Shown here piece by piece: positions 61,333-64,000 of a stretch of DNA of 64,000 nucleotides. Made by a program: the position numbers and the translations under genes. The notes beneath the pieces are model-generated. The model did no database searches. It was given only the letters and a program-made list of their open reading frames with translations, and was not told where the DNA came from. The stretch spans positions 62,001 through 126,000 of the forward strand of contig JAHGAU010000028.1 of assembly GCA_019925105.1 (NCBI GenBank). The letters run 5' to 3'. The DNA comes from Niebla homalea. Taxonomy: Eukaryota; Ascomycota; Lecanoromycetes; Lecanorales; Ramalinaceae. The first letter of the stretch is position 1; each line of letters starts with the position of its first letter.

Positions 61333-64000
61333 ATGGCGACGAATAAAGGGACCCTAAAGGTCCAAAACGATGCGTATACGTATAGCTCTCATAATAGTGA
61401 AGAAAGTATATTAAGTACGATAAGTGGAAGTAACGTAGTGGTTAAGAATAAGGTAATAAACGGGTAAGTAGCCTATATTAATAAAAACGGTAATAATACG
61501 TATAGGCAATAGAATAATAATAAGTTAAATAACGCTTAAAATAAATAAAAGAATTAAGGTTAATAAAATACGCGTATTAAAGCGTATAAAACGTATAATA
61601 ATAATATAGAAATAAGAGGTAAATAAGGGGGTAAAAAGGCCGGTACGGTATTAATAACGAGGGGTACGGGCGGGGGGAAAAGGTAAAAAGATTACGGTAA
61701 AAGTACTATTAAGGGTATATAAAGGGGAAATAAGGTTAATAAAAAGGATAAGACCTTAAAGGATTAAAAATAAAAAACGGAAATAATACGTCGTTTAATA
61801 AGTAAAAGCGAGAAAGCAATTAAGGAAATAATAAAAGCCTTAAAAGGATTCTTTATAATAAAGTAAAAGGATATTATGTTAAAGACTTAATTAATACTAC
61901 GGATTAAGCTAAAAAACGTAAAAGACTTCTATATAAAAATAAAATTAAAATTAAGGGAAACGGAACGGCTATAAGGCTCTTAAAAAACGGTAATAAAGGC
62001 GTTAATAAAAAGCAAAGACGGTAACTTAAGGCTAAATATATAAGGTAAGGGTATAAAGACGGTAGCCCCTTAAACAAAAAAGAGCTAGGCGATAAGGGTA
62101 ATAAAAAGAATATCCGCGGCAGAAAATAAAGGGATAATAAAGGAAAAAGCAGCCGTATTAAAGAAAATAAGGATAATAATAATCCGTTTATTTAATAATA
62201 AAAAGAAAAACGCGGTTATAAAAATAAATCCGTAATAATTAATAAAGACTTTTAAAATAATAACGGAACCGTTAATAAAATAAATTATTATAATACGTAA
62301 ATTATAAAGTAAAAATATCCTTTTAATATAACGTCTTTAAAAATAAAAGAAAACTTAAAGAAGTTTAAAGCTTAAGTTAATAAGGGAAAGTATAAATTAA
62401 TTAAGGTTTTAAGGTAATTATTTACCGTTATAATAAATAAAATATATTTATTACGTTTTAAGGAAACCAAAAAAGAAACTATATTAAAGAATATAGAAAA
62501 AGAGAATATAATTCTTTACTTAAAGTTTAAAATTATTAATTATAAGCTTCCGCCGATAATAAAAAGACCTAATTCTTTAAGACGTATAAAAGGTACTTTA
62601 TTATTATATTAAACGTAATATTAATAAAAATATATAATAATATCTTAAATAAAAAGATTATTAAAAAAGGATCTTTTAAAATAACTCGGTTATAAAATAA
62701 AGCGGTTAATATTTATTAATATTTTAAATATTAAAATTATAAATATATTATTATAAAGTACTTTAATATTATAAGATATACGGTTTATATTAAGGGTTCC
62801 GATACTTATAAATATATAAAGTTAATAGTTAAAAGGCTTATAAAAATACGTTTAAATACGTTATATATAATAAGGAAGGATACTTAATAATGGATTCTAA
62901 ATATATAATAAAAGTTAAAAAGATTAAACGTAAAAAAATCCGGATAACCGCGAAAATCCAACGGTATAATACGTATAAAATTAATATAACGGGTTAATTA
63001 AAAATAACCTTAAAACGTAAGCTTAATTAATTAAATAATAAAAGGTAAATAATAATAATAAATAAAGTAAAAAAGAAAAAGCTTTTTACGATCTTAACTT
63101 TAAAAGCTAGCCATCTTATATCTTTAATAATAACCGGGAAGATATTAAATTAAAAAACGCTTAATTTTAATAAGAAATCCGTAACTTAAACGGGTATAAA
63201 AAAAAGAATTTTTATAAAAATTAATATATAATATATTAACGCTTTTAAAAGTAATATAATATAACGTCCGTAATAAAGGAATTAAAGTAATAATATTAAT
63301 ATTTAAGTTTAAAGAAATTAAAAATATTAATATTACATAATTTATATATATATTTATTTATTAATTTAAAAAGGGGTTTTACTTAACCTTTAAAGGGGAT
63401 AAGATAACCAGAATATGCTTCTTTATAAATAAGCGGTTTAACGTAAATAATTAAGATATTACTTATTATAATAAAAACCTTTATATATTTTATATTATAA
63501 AGGAAAAAAACTTAAAGGGCGACTTTAATATTTATAATATATATAACCCGCTATTAATTAATAAGGAGGGACCTTTTATAATACCGTTACTTAAAGAGGT
63601 CTTAATTACTTTAAGCGAATATATATTATTTAAAAACTTTAACCTATATTACTATATATAAAATAAGGAAAAGTATATAATAAATTATGTTAAATTAAAT
63701 AATTTATTAATAGTTATTACTTAAATTAACCTTTTATTATTAATATTATAAAAGATTATTACGTAAAAGAATTATAAATTTAAAACGATAATTAATTTAA
63801 TCTTTAATACGGAAAAGATTACCGGTATAATCGTAATATATAGGCTATAAAAAAACTTAAAATATAACTTAAATTATATACTAATATAAATAACCTTAAA
63901 TTAAACCGTTAATATAACCTTATTATTACCGGTAAGGAAAGCATAAAAAACGGTTAAAAAATAAAGATTTATATAAAAACGGAAGAAATAATAATATAAT
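61333..64000 (+). mobile_element. LINE (Tad1-like), copy 3, opposite orientation, 5' part only (runs off the window)
   Basis: From the ATG at 61333 the plus strand reads MATNKGTLKVQNDAYTYSS and continues for 44 codons to TAA, matching the ORF1 start of copies 1 and 2 (reverse complements of 23167 and 58088). The rest aligns with them in reverse-complement fashion, is A-rich on the plus strand as expected for the coding strand, and is broken by many stops. It covers roughly the first 2.7 kb (ORF1 and perhaps the start of ORF2) of a 5.8-kb element. The remainder lies beyond the window. Confidence 0.78.

Noticed and set aside
1..64000. Mitochondrial or plastid origin because of the extreme AT content
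   Set aside because: CpA/TpG depletion with retained CpG, nested LTR/LINE/TIR elements and spliceosomal introns in nuclear-type genes point to RIP-mutated nuclear DNA.

Overview
The window looks like nuclear DNA of a filamentous ascomycete (Pezizomycotina) dominated by an AT-rich transposon graveyard. Three things support this. Nearly the whole window is extremely AT-rich, with almost no CpA/TpG while CpG and CpC survive, which is the signature of repeat-induced point mutation (RIP). The only two convincing protein genes have short spliceosomal introns (69 and 50 bp). The repeats are LTR, LINE and TIR elements of the fungal type. I cannot name the species.

Layout. 1-983 is RIP-ruined DNA. 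989-15872 is one LTR retrotransposon (250-bp LTRs, 5-bp duplication GGAGC) on the minus strand, interrupted at 6626-8119 by a young, GC-normal miniature LTR element. 15873-17401 holds relic DNA and a 12-bp minisatellite. 17402-23169 is a LINE on the minus strand. 23391-24838 is a second miniature LTR element. 25980-39224 is a three-level nest: an outer LTR element (251-bp LTRs), a second LTR element inside it (29412-36505), and inside that a little-mutated solo LTR (34401-34650) of the same family as the first element. 39230-44280 is relic DNA with two solo LTRs (39965-40124, 40483-40651) and a third miniature LTR element (41766-43167).

44280-47504 is the only gene-bearing island. It carries a histidine-phosphatase gene of the SHB17 (sedoheptulose-1,7-bisphosphatase) type on the plus strand and a fructosamine/ribulosamine-3-kinase-type gene on the minus strand. 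They converge and overlap by 6 bp: the palindrome CTATAG supplies the stop codon of both. A TIR element with about 92-bp termini (47505-51022) apparently split the island, leaving a non-coding remnant with tandem repeats at 51025-51420. 52337-58115 is a second LINE copy with an exact 13-bp target duplication. 58129-61330 is relic DNA with a possible 519-bp MITE-like unit, and a third LINE copy in the opposite orientation begins at 61333 and runs off the end.

Biology. The two genes plausibly meet in sugar-phosphate metabolism: an SHB17-type enzyme feeds ribose 5-phosphate, a strong glycating agent, and ribulosamine/fructosamine kinases repair glycated amines. That link is inference. None of the transposons retains an intact long reading frame. 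The least mutated ones (6626-8119 and the solo LTRs) probably inserted after the last RIP episode or are too short to trigger it. No tRNA, rRNA, CRISPR array or true telomere repeat was seen.
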